Source: Teichococcus wenyumeiae (GTDB lineage Bacteria; Pseudomonadota; Alphaproteobacteria; Acetobacterales; Acetobacteraceae). Taken from it: a stretch of 39,741 nt of DNA. Positions 22,654 through 30,968 of the stretch are shown here, piece by piece. Under the pieces are notes generated by a model that saw only the letters and a program-made list of their open reading frames with translations, was not told the DNA's origin and did not search any database. The position numbers were made by a program, and so were the translations under genes. The stretch covers positions 1-39,741 of the forward strand of contig NZ_RFLX01000030.1 of assembly GCF_003696345.1 (NCBI RefSeq), in the 5' to 3' direction. The stretch's first letter is position 1. Each line of letters begins with the position of its first letter.

Positions 22654-23961
22654 TCAGGCCGGCTTGCGGATCAGGAACTCGATCCGCCGGTTCTGCCGCC
22701 GCCCTTCCTCGGTCTCGTTAGGGGCGACGGGCTCGGCGGCACCACGGCCTTCGGTGCGCAGCCGGCCGGGGTCCCGCATGCGGCTGGCGGTGATGCCGGC
22801 GACGGCCTGGGCGCGGGCGAGCGAAAGCTGGAAGTTGGACGGAAAGGCAACGGTGCGGATCGGGGTTGAGTCGGTATGGCCCGCGATCAGCACCTCGCCG
22901 GGCTCGTCGTTCAGCGCCTCGCCGATGCGCTCGAACAGCGGCACGAAGCGTTTCTCCACCGCGGCGCGGCCGGAGTTGAAGATGCCGGCGCCGCGAATGG
23001 TCACGGTGATGCTTTGCGCCGTTTCCGTGACCGTGACGAGGCCCTCGCGGATCTCGGGCTCCAGGAAGCGGCGGATCGCGGCGCTGTCGCGCGGCGGCGG
23101 GGCCGGCGGCGGCGGCGCGGTGCGGGCCAGGGTGACGGCGCCACGGGGCGGCAGGCTGCCCAGCTCCGCGAAGGCGATGTCGGACCGCGCGTTCAGCACC
23201 AGCAGCAGCACGCCATGCACAAGCGCCAGGCCGCCCAGCGTGACCAGCGCCATCACCCAGCCCGGCACCGCCGGGCCCAGCCGCCGCGCAACCGCCACGC
23301 CGCGCCAGCGGAGGGACAGGTCGCGCTCGAAGCCGCCGCGCGCGGCGCGGATCAGGCCATGCAGGTCCGCCCGCAGCGTGGTCAGCTCGGTGGCGCCGCG
23401 CGGGCTCAGCCGCAGCCGGCCCTCGAAGCCCAGGCTGAGGCAGCAGTAGAGCAGTTCCAGCAGATCGACATGCAGGGCGGGGTCACGCTTGAGCTGTGCC
23501 ACCAGGTCGAAGAAGCGGTCGCCGCCCCAGGTCTCGCTGAACAGCGTGCCGACCATGCTGCGCCGCGTCCACAGGCTGCGGCTGCCCCAGGGCGTGTTCA
23601 GCACGATGTCGTCGATGGTGGCGGCCAGCGCGTAGCGGGCGGCGCGGACGGAGCGCGCCGCCAGGCCCAGCGGCACGATGCGGCGCTCGAAGGCCTCGAT
23701 CTCCATCAGCACGCGGCTGCGCAGGCCCTCAACATCGGCGTGGCCGAGGCTCTGCCGAAGCTGCACGCAGAGCGTCAGCAGCGGTGCCGCCGCGATCATC
23801 AGCGGGCAGAGCCGCCCGGGCACGATGGTGTTCCAGAACGGGTCCGCCGCGCCGGTGGCCGGTTGCAGCCGGCCGCCAGGGTTCAGCAGCGTCGCCGGCG
23901 CAGGCTCCGGTGCGCCGCCGGGCACCATGCCCGGGGTGAAGATGGTCTCGTCATCCGGCAT
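22654..23961 (-). CDS. tssL: T6SS membrane protein TssL with C-terminal OmpA-like domain
   Basis: The 435-residue protein combines the DotU/IcmH cytoplasmic domain (about 38-225; ARYALAATIDDIVLNTPWG is the signature), a single membrane helix (about 235-257) and a periplasmic OmpA-like peptidoglycan-binding domain (about 318-432; GHTDSTPI with Asp364, LSLARAQAV with Arg383, NRRIEFLI). It is an extended TssL that anchors the complex to the wall itself. The start at 23961 has AGGAG at good spacing; the frame is open upstream inside tagH but lacks family similarity. The N-terminal MPDDETIFTPG is acidic and Thr-containing, like the TssL segments phosphorylated by PpkA and read by FHA proteins; Thr6 is the best candidate site (inference). 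The start overlaps the tagH end by 11 bp. Confidence 0.96.
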   Translation of the reverse strand: MPDDETIFTPGMVPGGAPEPAPATLLNPGGRLQPATGAADPFWNTIVPGRLCPLMIAAAPLLTLCVQLRQSLGHADVEGLRSRVLMEIEAFERRIVPLGLAARSVRAARYALAATIDDIVLNTPWGSRSLWTRRSMVGTLFSETWGGDRFFDLVAQLKRDPALHVDLLELLYCCLSLGFEGRLRLSPRGATELTTLRADLHGLIRAARGGFERDLSLRWRGVAVARRLGPAVPGWVMALVTLGGLALVHGVLLLVLNARSDIAFAELGSLPPRGAVTLARTAPPPPAPPPRDSAAIRRFLEPEIREGLVTVTETAQSITVTIRGAGIFNSGRAAVEKRFVPLFERIGEALNDEPGEVLIAGHTDSTPIRTVAFPSNFQLSLARAQAVAGITASRMRDPGRLRTEGRGAAEPVAPNETEEGRRQNRRIEFLIRKPA

Positions 23962-25171
23962 GGCCGTGCTCCTCACGCGCATCCGGCCGGGCTTGCGCGG
24001 GATCGCCGCTGAGGACCTCGCGCATGTCGGCGTCGAGGCTGGCGACGACCTCCGGATAGGCCTGTTGGTAGGCGGCCCAGCGGGCGGCATCCCAGGCGAA
24101 GGGCAGCGGTCGCGCCCAGAAGGGCGGGGAGGCCACGATCGCCTCCGGCGCCAGCCGGGCGCACAGGCTGGCCAGCGCGGACTGGGTGGCGGAGAGCAGG
24201 GCCAGCTGGTGCGAGCGGATGCCCTCGAAAGCTTCCCGTACCGCTTCCTCTCCCGCCAGGAGGCCCGGCACCTCCGGCGCCAGCAGCAGCGCCAGCGCCT
24301 CCTGCGGCGCCGTGGAGAATTTGAGCGGGTTGTTGTCGGAACGGGCGATCATCGTGCGTTCCAGCCCGAATTCCCGCTTCGCAAGGCTGCGGATTGCCAG
24401 CAGTGCGTGTAGCTCCGCCACCATGCCGGCCAACAGGCGTCCGGCCTGCGCCATCAGCGCGACCGGATCGGCGGCGTGCCCGGGCTCCAGGCCGCAGGCG
24501 GCCAGGAACGCCGCCACGGCCGCCTGGTCCGGGCCGGGCTTCGGCACCGGCTCCGCCGCCACGACGGGAGGCGGGCTGGGGGCGGGCGTGCTGGCCTCCG
24601 CTGGCGAGGATGACAGGGCGCTCAGTTCCCCGACCAGATCCCAGTCGTCGGGAATGGGCTCGCCGGTCATGCGGGGTTGCACGAAGAGGCCGGCCTCCGC
24701 CGGCAGGTGGTCGGCGAAGGCGGCGGATTCAGCCGGTGGCACCGCGCCGGGTTGCGCGGGCGGAAACAGCGCGGAGACTTCCTCGGGCTCCGGCAGCGCC
24801 GTGGGGGCGGGGGCCTCGTCCCAGCCGGCCAGGGGGCCGCCCGGCGGCAGTGGCTCCGCCGATGCCGTGGCGGCGACCACGGTGATCCGGACCTCGCCTA
24901 GCCGGATCACGTCCCCGGCGGAGACGGGCACCGCCGCAGCCGGGCCGACCGGCTCTGCCGCGTCGTTGAGGAAGGTGCCGTTGCGGCTGTGGTCGATCAG
25001 CCGGAAGCGCCCGTCCAGCAGCGCCAACTCGCAATGGCGCTTGGAGATGGTGCGGCTGTCATCCGGCAGCACCAAGTCGTTCTCGCCGGTCCGGCCGATG
25101 GTCGCGCCGCCCTCGGCCTCGAACAGCGCGGGTGCCTCGCCAGCACCTTCCACGCGCAGCACCAGGCCCAT
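23951..25171 (-). CDS. tagH: T6SS FHA-domain protein TagH
   Basis: The 406-residue cytoplasmic protein has an N-terminal FHA domain (about 1-100) that binds phosphothreonine; the binding residues are visible as IGRTGENDLVL (Arg27), ISKRHCEL (Ser43, His46) and HSRNGTFLN (Asn64-Gly65). A Pro/Ala/Glu-rich linker (about 120-245) leads to the conserved C-terminal T6SS-I-FHA domain (about 250-400; ARSDNNPLKFS and the FWARPLPF segment). In related systems this protein recognises phosphorylated TssL or itself after PpkA action and recruits secretion substrates. The chosen ATG (25171) follows the tssK stop by 2 bp; a GTG at 25177 overlapping that stop is an alternative. The end overlaps tssL by 11 bp. 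Confidence 0.94.
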   Translation of the reverse strand: MGLVLRVEGAGEAPALFEAEGGATIGRTGENDLVLPDDSRTISKRHCELALLDGRFRLIDHSRNGTFLNDAAEPVGPAAAVPVSAGDVIRLGEVRITVVAATASAEPLPPGGPLAGWDEAPAPTALPEPEEVSALFPPAQPGAVPPAESAAFADHLPAEAGLFVQPRMTGEPIPDDWDLVGELSALSSSPAEASTPAPSPPPVVAAEPVPKPGPDQAAVAAFLAACGLEPGHAADPVALMAQAGRLLAGMVAELHALLAIRSLAKREFGLERTMIARSDNNPLKFSTAPQEALALLLAPEVPGLLAGEEAVREAFEGIRSHQLALLSATQSALASLCARLAPEAIVASPPFWARPLPFAWDAARWAAYQQAYPEVVASLDADMREVLSGDPAQARPDAREEHGHAG

Positions 25172-25173
25172 GG

Positions 25174-26511
25174 TCACTGCCCCCGGATGGCCCAGAGGGC
25201 CATCTCCAGGTTGGGGAACTCGCCGGCCACGTGCAGCGCCAGCGCGCTGGCCGTCCGCATGTCCCGCCACAGCGGGCTTTGCTGGTCGATCTCGAAATAG
25301 CTCGCGCCGACATGAAAGGGAATCTGGCGCGGCGCCACCGGCAGCGGCGTGATGCCGATGCCCGGCAGCGCCACGTTCACCAGTTCCTTCAGCTTCTCGG
25401 CCGGGCCGATCTTGATCTGCGCCGGCAGTTCCCGCCGCAGCCGCTCCGCCCGCACATCGGCGCGCACCGCCAGCACAAAGGCGGCGTTGGCGTAGAGTGT
25501 GCGGTCGGCCACCTCCGCGACCTGCACGCCGTATTTGTGCTGCCGCAGCGGGATCGGCACCGCCGACTGCTCCAGCACCGTGTTCAGCGAGGCCCGCACG
25601 GACCGCAGCACGGGCTGGAAGCTGCGCGCGAGGTCGTCATGCCGGTAGGGGGCCAGGGAGGGCGGGCGTTTCTCGGCCCGGGCAAAGGTCGCCAGTTCGC
25701 CGGCCAACTCGGCCAGGGCGGCGAACAGCACCTCCGGATGCAGCATCGCCGTGGAGGCGAAATGCCCGAAGCGCGGCTCATGGCGGTTGATGGCCTGCAG
25801 CAACAGGAAGTCCGCGATCTCCGCCACGCCCTGCGCGCCGGACTGCGTCACGCGCGCCGCCAGCGCTTCCGCCCGGTGCCGCAGCAGGCCGGTGACCTCG
25901 GTGATCATGTTGGACAGCACGCGGGACGCGGCACAGTCCAGCATGGGCGGAATATGCGCCTCGTCCAGGATCACCTGCCGGTCCGTCCGCAGTTCCACCA
26001 GCCGCGCCACCGGCAGGCAGGTGAAGCCGGCGCGGTCGGCTTCCTCCGGAAGCAGCCGGAAGTTCGGGCGGGCGACCTCGATCACGACGTCCTCGCGCTC
26101 GCCGGCATTGGTGTCCGTCAAGGCCTGCTCGGCGGCGCCATGGCGCACCGGCACATCCGCGTGGCCGCGGGCGTCGGTATCCACCGCGCCGGGCTGCGAG
26201 AGCGGCAGCGCCAGGTGGATCACGCTGCCCCGCAGCTGCTCCGGCACCGCGAATGGCGCGGGCTGGTCCGCATCGTCGGGGATGCTGAATGGCGTGCCGT
26301 CCTCCAGCACGCCGCTGGCGCTTTCAATGGCGATGCGGCCGAGCGACAGCATCTGCCGGTTCAGCCGCAGCTCGGTGAATCCCCAGCCATAGCCGCGTAG
26401 CGCGGCTGCGCGGCTGCGAACCAGCTTCTCCACGTAGCGGTCGTTCTGCTGGAAATGTTGCGGGCGGAGGAACAGCCCCTCCGACCAGACGACCCTGTTA
26501 TCCCAAGACAT
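25174..26511 (-). CDS. tssK: T6SS baseplate protein TssK
   Basis: The 445-residue protein is a trimeric baseplate component that links the baseplate to the TssL-TssM membrane complex. The start MSWDNRVVWSEGLFLRPQHFQQNDRY is the hallmark of TssK; the frame extends upstream to 26775 but the extra part lies in the divergent promoter region and is not homologous. Further marks are YGWGFTELRL, INRHEPRFGH and the C-terminal FEID segment. It is the first gene of the leftward unit, and tagH starts right at its stop. Length is normal for the family. Confidence 0.97.
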   Translation of the reverse strand: MSWDNRVVWSEGLFLRPQHFQQNDRYVEKLVRSRAAALRGYGWGFTELRLNRQMLSLGRIAIESASGVLEDGTPFSIPDDADQPAPFAVPEQLRGSVIHLALPLSQPGAVDTDARGHADVPVRHGAAEQALTDTNAGEREDVVIEVARPNFRLLPEEADRAGFTCLPVARLVELRTDRQVILDEAHIPPMLDCAASRVLSNMITEVTGLLRHRAEALAARVTQSGAQGVAEIADFLLLQAINRHEPRFGHFASTAMLHPEVLFAALAELAGELATFARAEKRPPSLAPYRHDDLARSFQPVLRSVRASLNTVLEQSAVPIPLRQHKYGVQVAEVADRTLYANAAFVLAVRADVRAERLRRELPAQIKIGPAEKLKELVNVALPGIGITPLPVAPRQIPFHVGASYFEIDQQSPLWRDMRTASALALHVAGEFPNLEMALWAIRGQ

Positions 26512-26758
26512 GCCGCGCTGCTCCGTCTGCGCCAGTTCGCCCGCCGCCAGCCAGGAGGGACGGCAGCGGGCGCGGCACAGTCTGTCGGCAACAGGCCGAG
26601 CGGCATCATGCGCTGTTGTCATCACGGCATTCGCCTGCCGGACCAGGAGCGCTAGGCATGGCCGCATATCAACGGCGCATTGGGCGGATGGCGGCGATCC
26701 GGCCACCCTGTTCCGCATCGAGACCGGCGGGCCGGTGGCGGACCAGGGATCTGGCGTG
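26512..26758. promoter_or_regulatory. Divergent promoter region of the two T6SS operons
   Basis: This 247-bp region lies between tssK (minus) and tssA (plus) and must contain the start sites of both units unless read-through occurs from elsewhere. I looked for sigma-70 and sigma-54 consensus pairs and found none that is convincing on either strand; high GC makes eye inspection weak. No riboswitch-like structure was noted. Confidence 0.6.
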
Positions 26759-27724
26759 ATGAGCGAGTTGGACACGGAACAGTTGCTGATGCCCGCCGCC
26801 GAGGGGGACCCCTGCGGGGAAGCGCTCGACTACGACCTGCAGTTCCTGGCGCTGGAGATCGCTGCGCAGGGCGGCGGCACACCCGATATGCCCGAGCCGC
26901 CCGACTGGAACGAGGTGGCACGGATCGGGCGGGAGCTGGCGCTGCGCAGCCAGGATCTGCGGATCGGCGTGCTGCTGGCCCGGGCGGCACTCAACCGCGC
27001 GGGCTTCGCCGGGCTGCGTGAGGGGCTGGAACTGCTGCTGGGCTACGTTACGCAGCACTGGGATGCCGTGCACCCGCGCCCCGAGCCTGACGAGATCGAG
27101 GATCAGACGGCGCGCGTGAATGCCCTGGCGAACCTGTGCGACACGGGCGGGCTTCTGGCGGATATCCGCCGCGTGCCGCTGGCCCGCTCGCGCCTGTTTG
27201 GCACCGTCGCCTTCCGCGATTGGACCGAGGCGCAGCGCAACGACGCCGGCACAGCGGACCTGGTGCGCGCCTTCCAGGACACTGACCCACAGGTGCTGCG
27301 GGATGCCGGCGAGCATGTGCGGTCCTGCCGCCTGCTGACCATCACGCTGGACAATGCCGTCCGCGCGAAGGTGGTGGCAAGCGAGGCGACCCGGCTGGAG
27401 CCGCTGGCCGGCCTGCTAGGCCAGGTGCAGGACCTGCTGGACTCACAGCGCCCGGTCCTGCCCGAGGCCGTGGCAGCTGAACCCGCCGCACCGCCGGCTG
27501 CCCTGCCGGCGGGTGGCGACATCCGCAGCCGCGAGGATGTGATCGGCACCATCGACCGCATCTGCCGCTGGTACGCGGTGCACGAGCCCGCCAGTCCGGT
27601 GCCGCTGCTGTTGGAGCGTGCGCGGCGCCTGGTGGCGAAGGATTTCATGAGCTTGCTGCAGGACCTGGCACCCGAGGGCGTTGCGCAGGTCCGCAGCATC
27701 GCCGGTGTGGCGGAGACGCCGTGA
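26759..27724 (+). CDS. tssA: T6SS protein TssA
   Basis: The 321-residue protein is a short TssA (ImpA family). TssA proteins cap or prime the growing tail tube and sheath. The N-terminal ImpA_N domain (about 8-125) shows GDPCGEALDYD near residue 16, DWNEVARIGRELALRSQDLRI, and the GLREGLELLLGYVTQHWDAVHP block that defines the family. The C-terminal part ends with SPVPLLLERARRLVAKDFMSLLQDLAPEG, which marks the short class. The start at 26759 (ATG) is directly before the conserved part; the upstream open frame lies in the promoter region. It leads the rightward unit, with tssB starting 64 bp after its stop. Confidence 0.95.
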   Translation: MSELDTEQLLMPAAEGDPCGEALDYDLQFLALEIAAQGGGTPDMPEPPDWNEVARIGRELALRSQDLRIGVLLARAALNRAGFAGLREGLELLLGYVTQHWDAVHPRPEPDEIEDQTARVNALANLCDTGGLLADIRRVPLARSRLFGTVAFRDWTEAQRNDAGTADLVRAFQDTDPQVLRDAGEHVRSCRLLTITLDNAVRAKVVASEATRLEPLAGLLGQVQDLLDSQRPVLPEAVAAEPAAPPAALPAGGDIRSREDVIGTIDRICRWYAVHEPASPVPLLLERARRLVAKDFMSLLQDLAPEGVAQVRSIAGVAETP

Positions 27725-27788
27725 CGGCGCCGGACATCACCCCCAGCATGCGCCGCACCGGCGCGCATATCGCGAAAGGACGGCCGGA

Positions 27789-28325
27789 ATGAGCAGTTCC
27801 AGCAGCCAGAAATTCATCGCGCGTAACCGCGCGCCCCGCGTGCAGATCGAATACGACGTCGAGCTCTACGGCTCTGAGAAGAAGGTCCAGCTTCCCTTTG
27901 TTGTGGGAGTCATGGCGGATCTGGCCGGCAATCCGGCAGCGCCGCTGCCGCCCGTCGCGGACCGCAAGATGCTGGAGATCGACATCGACAATTTCGACGC
28001 CCGCATGCGGTCGTTGAAGCCGCGTGTCGCCATGCGTGTGCCCAATACCCTGACCGGGGAAGGCTACCTGCCGGTAGACCTGACCTTTGAGAGCATGGAG
28101 GATTTCTCGCCGGCCGCGGTGGCCCGCAAGGTAGACAGCCTGGCGCAGTTGCTGGAAGCCCGAACGCAGCTGGCCAACCTGCTGACCTACATGGACGGTA
28201 AGGCGGGCGCTGAGGAACTGCTGGCCCGGCTGCTGAACGATCCGGCCCTGCTGAGCGCCCTGGGGCAAGGGGCGCAGGAGGAAGAGCCGGCGGGCCGCCC
28301 TGTCGAAGAGGAGGAAGGCTCGTGA
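27789..28325 (+). CDS. tssB: T6SS sheath small subunit TssB (VipA)
   Basis: The 178-residue cytoplasmic protein is the small contractile sheath subunit, which assembles with TssC around the Hcp tube. SQKFIARNRAPRVQIEYDVE at the N terminus, LPFVVGVMADLAGN, FDARMRSLKPR and LTFESMEDFSPAAVARKV are the family blocks. The ATG at 27789 has an AAAGGA site upstream. The C terminus carries an acidic tail (EEEPAGRPVEEEEGS) somewhat longer than in many homologues. The stop overlaps the tssC start by 4 bp (GTGA). Confidence 0.97.
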   Translation: MSSSSSQKFIARNRAPRVQIEYDVELYGSEKKVQLPFVVGVMADLAGNPAAPLPPVADRKMLEIDIDNFDARMRSLKPRVAMRVPNTLTGEGYLPVDLTFESMEDFSPAAVARKVDSLAQLLEARTQLANLLTYMDGKAGAEELLARLLNDPALLSALGQGAQEEEPAGRPVEEEEGS

Positions 28326-29821
28326 GCCAGGCCTCGACCAGCGGCCTGACCTCCACGGCGCGTGAGGTCACGACCGCACCCGACGACTTTTCCAGCCTGC
28401 TGCGGCGTGAGTTCCGCCCGCGTTCCGAACAGGCCCAGACTGCGGTGGAGCGTGCCGTGCGCACGCTGGCGCAGCAGGCGCTGCACGACACGGCGCTGAT
28501 CGGCGAGGATGCCGTCGCGACCATTCAATCGCTGATTGCCGCCATCGACAGTAAGCTGACGGCGCAGATCAACCAGATCATCCACCAAGAGGAATTCCAG
28601 GCGCTGGAATCCGCCTGGCGCGGCCTGCACCACCTCGTGTTCAACACGGAAACCGACGAGACGCTGAAGATCCGCGCCCTGTCAATCTCCAAGAAGGAGC
28701 TGTCGCGAACACTACGCAAGTACAAGGGCGTCGCCTGGGACCAGAGCCCGCTGTTCAAGAAGATCTACGAGGAAGAATACGGGCAGATCGGTGGCGAGCC
28801 CTACGGCTGCCTGATCGGCGACTATGCCTTCGACCACACCTTCCCGGATGTGGAACTGCTGGGCGCCCTGGCGCAGATCGCCGCGGCCAGTCATGCTCCC
28901 TTCATCTCGGCGGCCTCTCCGCACCTGCTGCGGATGGATCGCTGGCAGGAACTGGCGAACCCGCGCGACATCACCAAGATCTTCAGCACCCCCGAGCATG
29001 CGGCGTGGCGTTCCTTTCGCGAGAGCGAGAATGCCCGCTACGTCGCCCTGGCCATGCCGCGCACCCTGGGCCGCCTGCCCTATGGCGCGACCACCAACCC
29101 GGTGGACGCCTTCGCCTTCGAGGAGGACGCGGACGGCGCCGATAGCAGCAAGTATCTCTGGACCAACGCCGCCTATGCCATGGGTGTCAACATCACCCGC
29201 TCCTTCAAGCAGTATGGCTGGCTGTCGCGTATCCGCGGCGTCGAGTCCGGCGGTGTGGTCGAAGGGCTGCCGGTGCATACCTTCCCCAGCGACGATGGCG
29301 GCATCGACCTGAAATGCCCGACCGAAATCGCGATCAGCGACCGCCGCGAGGCGGAGCTGTCGAAGAACGGGCTGCTGCCGCTGCTGCACCGCAAGAACAC
29401 CGACATGGCGGTGTTCATCGGTGCGCAGACCGTCAGCAAACCCGCCAAGTACACCGACCCCAGTGCCACGGCGAATGCCGAGCTGAGCGCGCGACTGCCC
29501 TATATCTTCGCCACCTGCCGTTTCGCGCACTTCCTGAAGTGCATGGTCCGGGACAAGATCGGCAGCTTCAAGGAGCGCGCCGAGGTTGAGGAATGGCTCA
29601 ACCTCTGGATCCAGAACTACGTGCATCCTTCCCCTGAACTCGGCAGCGAGGAAAGCAAGGCGCAGCAGCCGCTGGTCTCGGCGGAGGTGAAGGTGGAGGA
29701 GGTGGAGGACAACCCCGGATACTACAACGCTCGTTTCTCCCTGCGGCCGCACTACCAGCTCGAAGGGCTGTCCGTGTCGTTGCGGCTTGTCTCCCGTCTG
29801 CCCTCCGGCCGGCAAGGCTGA
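28322..29821 (+). CDS. tssC: T6SS sheath large subunit TssC (VipB)
   Basis: The 499-residue large sheath subunit contracts to drive the Hcp-VgrG needle and is then recycled by ClpV (TssH). The start is a GTG overlapping the tssB stop. Family blocks include IHQEEFQALESAWRGLHHLV, YGQIGGEPYGCLIGDYAFDH, PFISAASPHLL, ALAMPRTLGRLPYG and the C-terminal YNARFSLRPHYQLEGLSVSLRLVS. Length is typical and no domain is missing. It is followed 42 bp later by hcp. Confidence 0.98.
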   Translation: MSQASTSGLTSTAREVTTAPDDFSSLLRREFRPRSEQAQTAVERAVRTLAQQALHDTALIGEDAVATIQSLIAAIDSKLTAQINQIIHQEEFQALESAWRGLHHLVFNTETDETLKIRALSISKKELSRTLRKYKGVAWDQSPLFKKIYEEEYGQIGGEPYGCLIGDYAFDHTFPDVELLGALAQIAAASHAPFISAASPHLLRMDRWQELANPRDITKIFSTPEHAAWRSFRESENARYVALAMPRTLGRLPYGATTNPVDAFAFEEDADGADSSKYLWTNAAYAMGVNITRSFKQYGWLSRIRGVESGGVVEGLPVHTFPSDDGGIDLKCPTEIAISDRREAELSKNGLLPLLHRKNTDMAVFIGAQTVSKPAKYTDPSATANAELSARLPYIFATCRFAHFLKCMVRDKIGSFKERAEVEEWLNLWIQNYVHPSPELGSEESKAQQPLVSAEVKVEEVEDNPGYYNARFSLRPHYQLEGLSVSLRLVSRLPSGRQG

Positions 29822-29863
29822 GCAGCCGGCTGTTCCGCATTCCAATCAGACAAGGAGCCTTCC

Positions 29864-30397
29864 ATGGCATTCGACGCAATTCTTCATTTCACCGCGGCAT
29901 CCAAGGACAACGTCTGGCCCAAGGGTGAATCCGTCATCATTACGGACGGAATCACCCTCGCGGATGAGTGGAGCTTCTCACTGGAGAACAAGCTCCATAT
30001 TGGCCCGCATTCCGGCGGTGCCGGCGCTGGCAAGGCCGAGTTCGAGGTTCTCACCATCAAGAAGAAGGTCGACACCGCTTCACCATCCCTCTATGTCGCC
30101 TGTGGCCGTGGCTGCCACTTCAGCGGTGTGGATTTGAAGCTGTTCCGCGCCAGCGGCGCCGGCGAGAACACGGCGGCCTCCAACCTGTTCCTGCACTGGT
30201 CCTTCAACATGATGGCGGTCGAGAAGGTGGAGTGGTCCTTCAGCGACCCGATGCCGGAGGAGACGGTGACCTTCCGCTTCGGCGCCTGCAAGGTCATCTA
30301 CCTCCGCCAGGACGTCAAGGGAACGATGACCAAGGCGGGCGAGGGAATCTGGAACCAGGTCGCCAACAGCACGGACTTCAACAAACTGACGGCGTGA
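29864..30397 (+). CDS. hcp: T6SS tube protein Hcp (TssD)
   Basis: The 177-residue secreted protein stacks as hexameric rings to form the inner tube and can also carry small effectors in its lumen. The opening MAFDAILHF, the KGESVI segment and the central beta-barrel pattern (AGKAEFEVLTIKKKVDTASPSL) are characteristic. The ATG has a strong AAGGAG site 9 bases upstream, stronger than that of its neighbours, as expected for an abundant product. No C-terminal toxin extension is present. Confidence 0.95.
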   Translation: MAFDAILHFTAASKDNVWPKGESVIITDGITLADEWSFSLENKLHIGPHSGGAGAGKAEFEVLTIKKKVDTASPSLYVACGRGCHFSGVDLKLFRASGAGENTAASNLFLHWSFNMMAVEKVEWSFSDPMPEETVTFRFGACKVIYLRQDVKGTMTKAGEGIWNQVANSTDFNKLTA

Positions 30398-30461
30398 TGC
30401 CCGCCGGCGGGCCGCCGTGCTGCGGCGGCCCGTCCCCCGCTCCGCTGACTGGAACATGCCG

Positions 30462-30968
30462 ATGAACCCGATGTCGAAGCAGGATCTGGTGCAGCCCTCG
30501 CTGCTTGATCGCCTCACCGACCTGCACCCGCAACACGCGGCGGATGGGCGGGACGAGCGTGTCTTCTCGATCCAGCGCCTGAAGGCGGCCATTCTGCGGG
30601 ACGTGACCTGGCTGCTCAATGCCAGCCACCTGGCGGCAACGGTGGACCTGCGCGACTATCCCCATGTCGCCGCCAGCACGCTGAACTACGGTATCGCCAC
30701 CTTGCATGGCCACAGCAAGGAAGGTGTGGACACCGACCTGCTGCGGCAGAGGATCATAACCAGCCTGCGCCGCTTCGAGCCGAGGCTGCTGCCGGGCGGG
30801 CTGCGGGTCGAGGTGTTGGATGACGGGCGGCTCTCGGGCTCCCTGCGGTTCCGCATCGAGGCGGATCTCTGGGCGGAGCCGATGCCGCTGCGGATGGTGA
30901 TGCGCACCGAGCTGGACCGGGAGCTGGACGCGATCCGCGTGGTCGAGGCGCGGCCGGAGAGCGCCTGA
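30462..30968 (+). CDS. tssE: T6SS baseplate protein TssE
   Basis: The 168-residue protein is a gp25-like baseplate wedge component that nucleates sheath polymerisation. VQPSLLDRLTDL at the N terminus, LRDVTWLLNA, STLNYGI and the conserved ITSLRRFEPRLLP (the EPRL motif) are visible. Three near starts are possible (30456, 30462, 30471); I prefer 30462 because a GGA lies 8 bases upstream. The last base of its stop codon is the first base of the tssF start codon. Confidence 0.93.
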   Translation: MNPMSKQDLVQPSLLDRLTDLHPQHAADGRDERVFSIQRLKAAILRDVTWLLNASHLAATVDLRDYPHVAASTLNYGIATLHGHSKEGVDTDLLRQRIITSLRRFEPRLLPGGLRVEVLDDGRLSGSLRFRIEADLWAEPMPLRMVMRTELDRELDAIRVVEARPESA

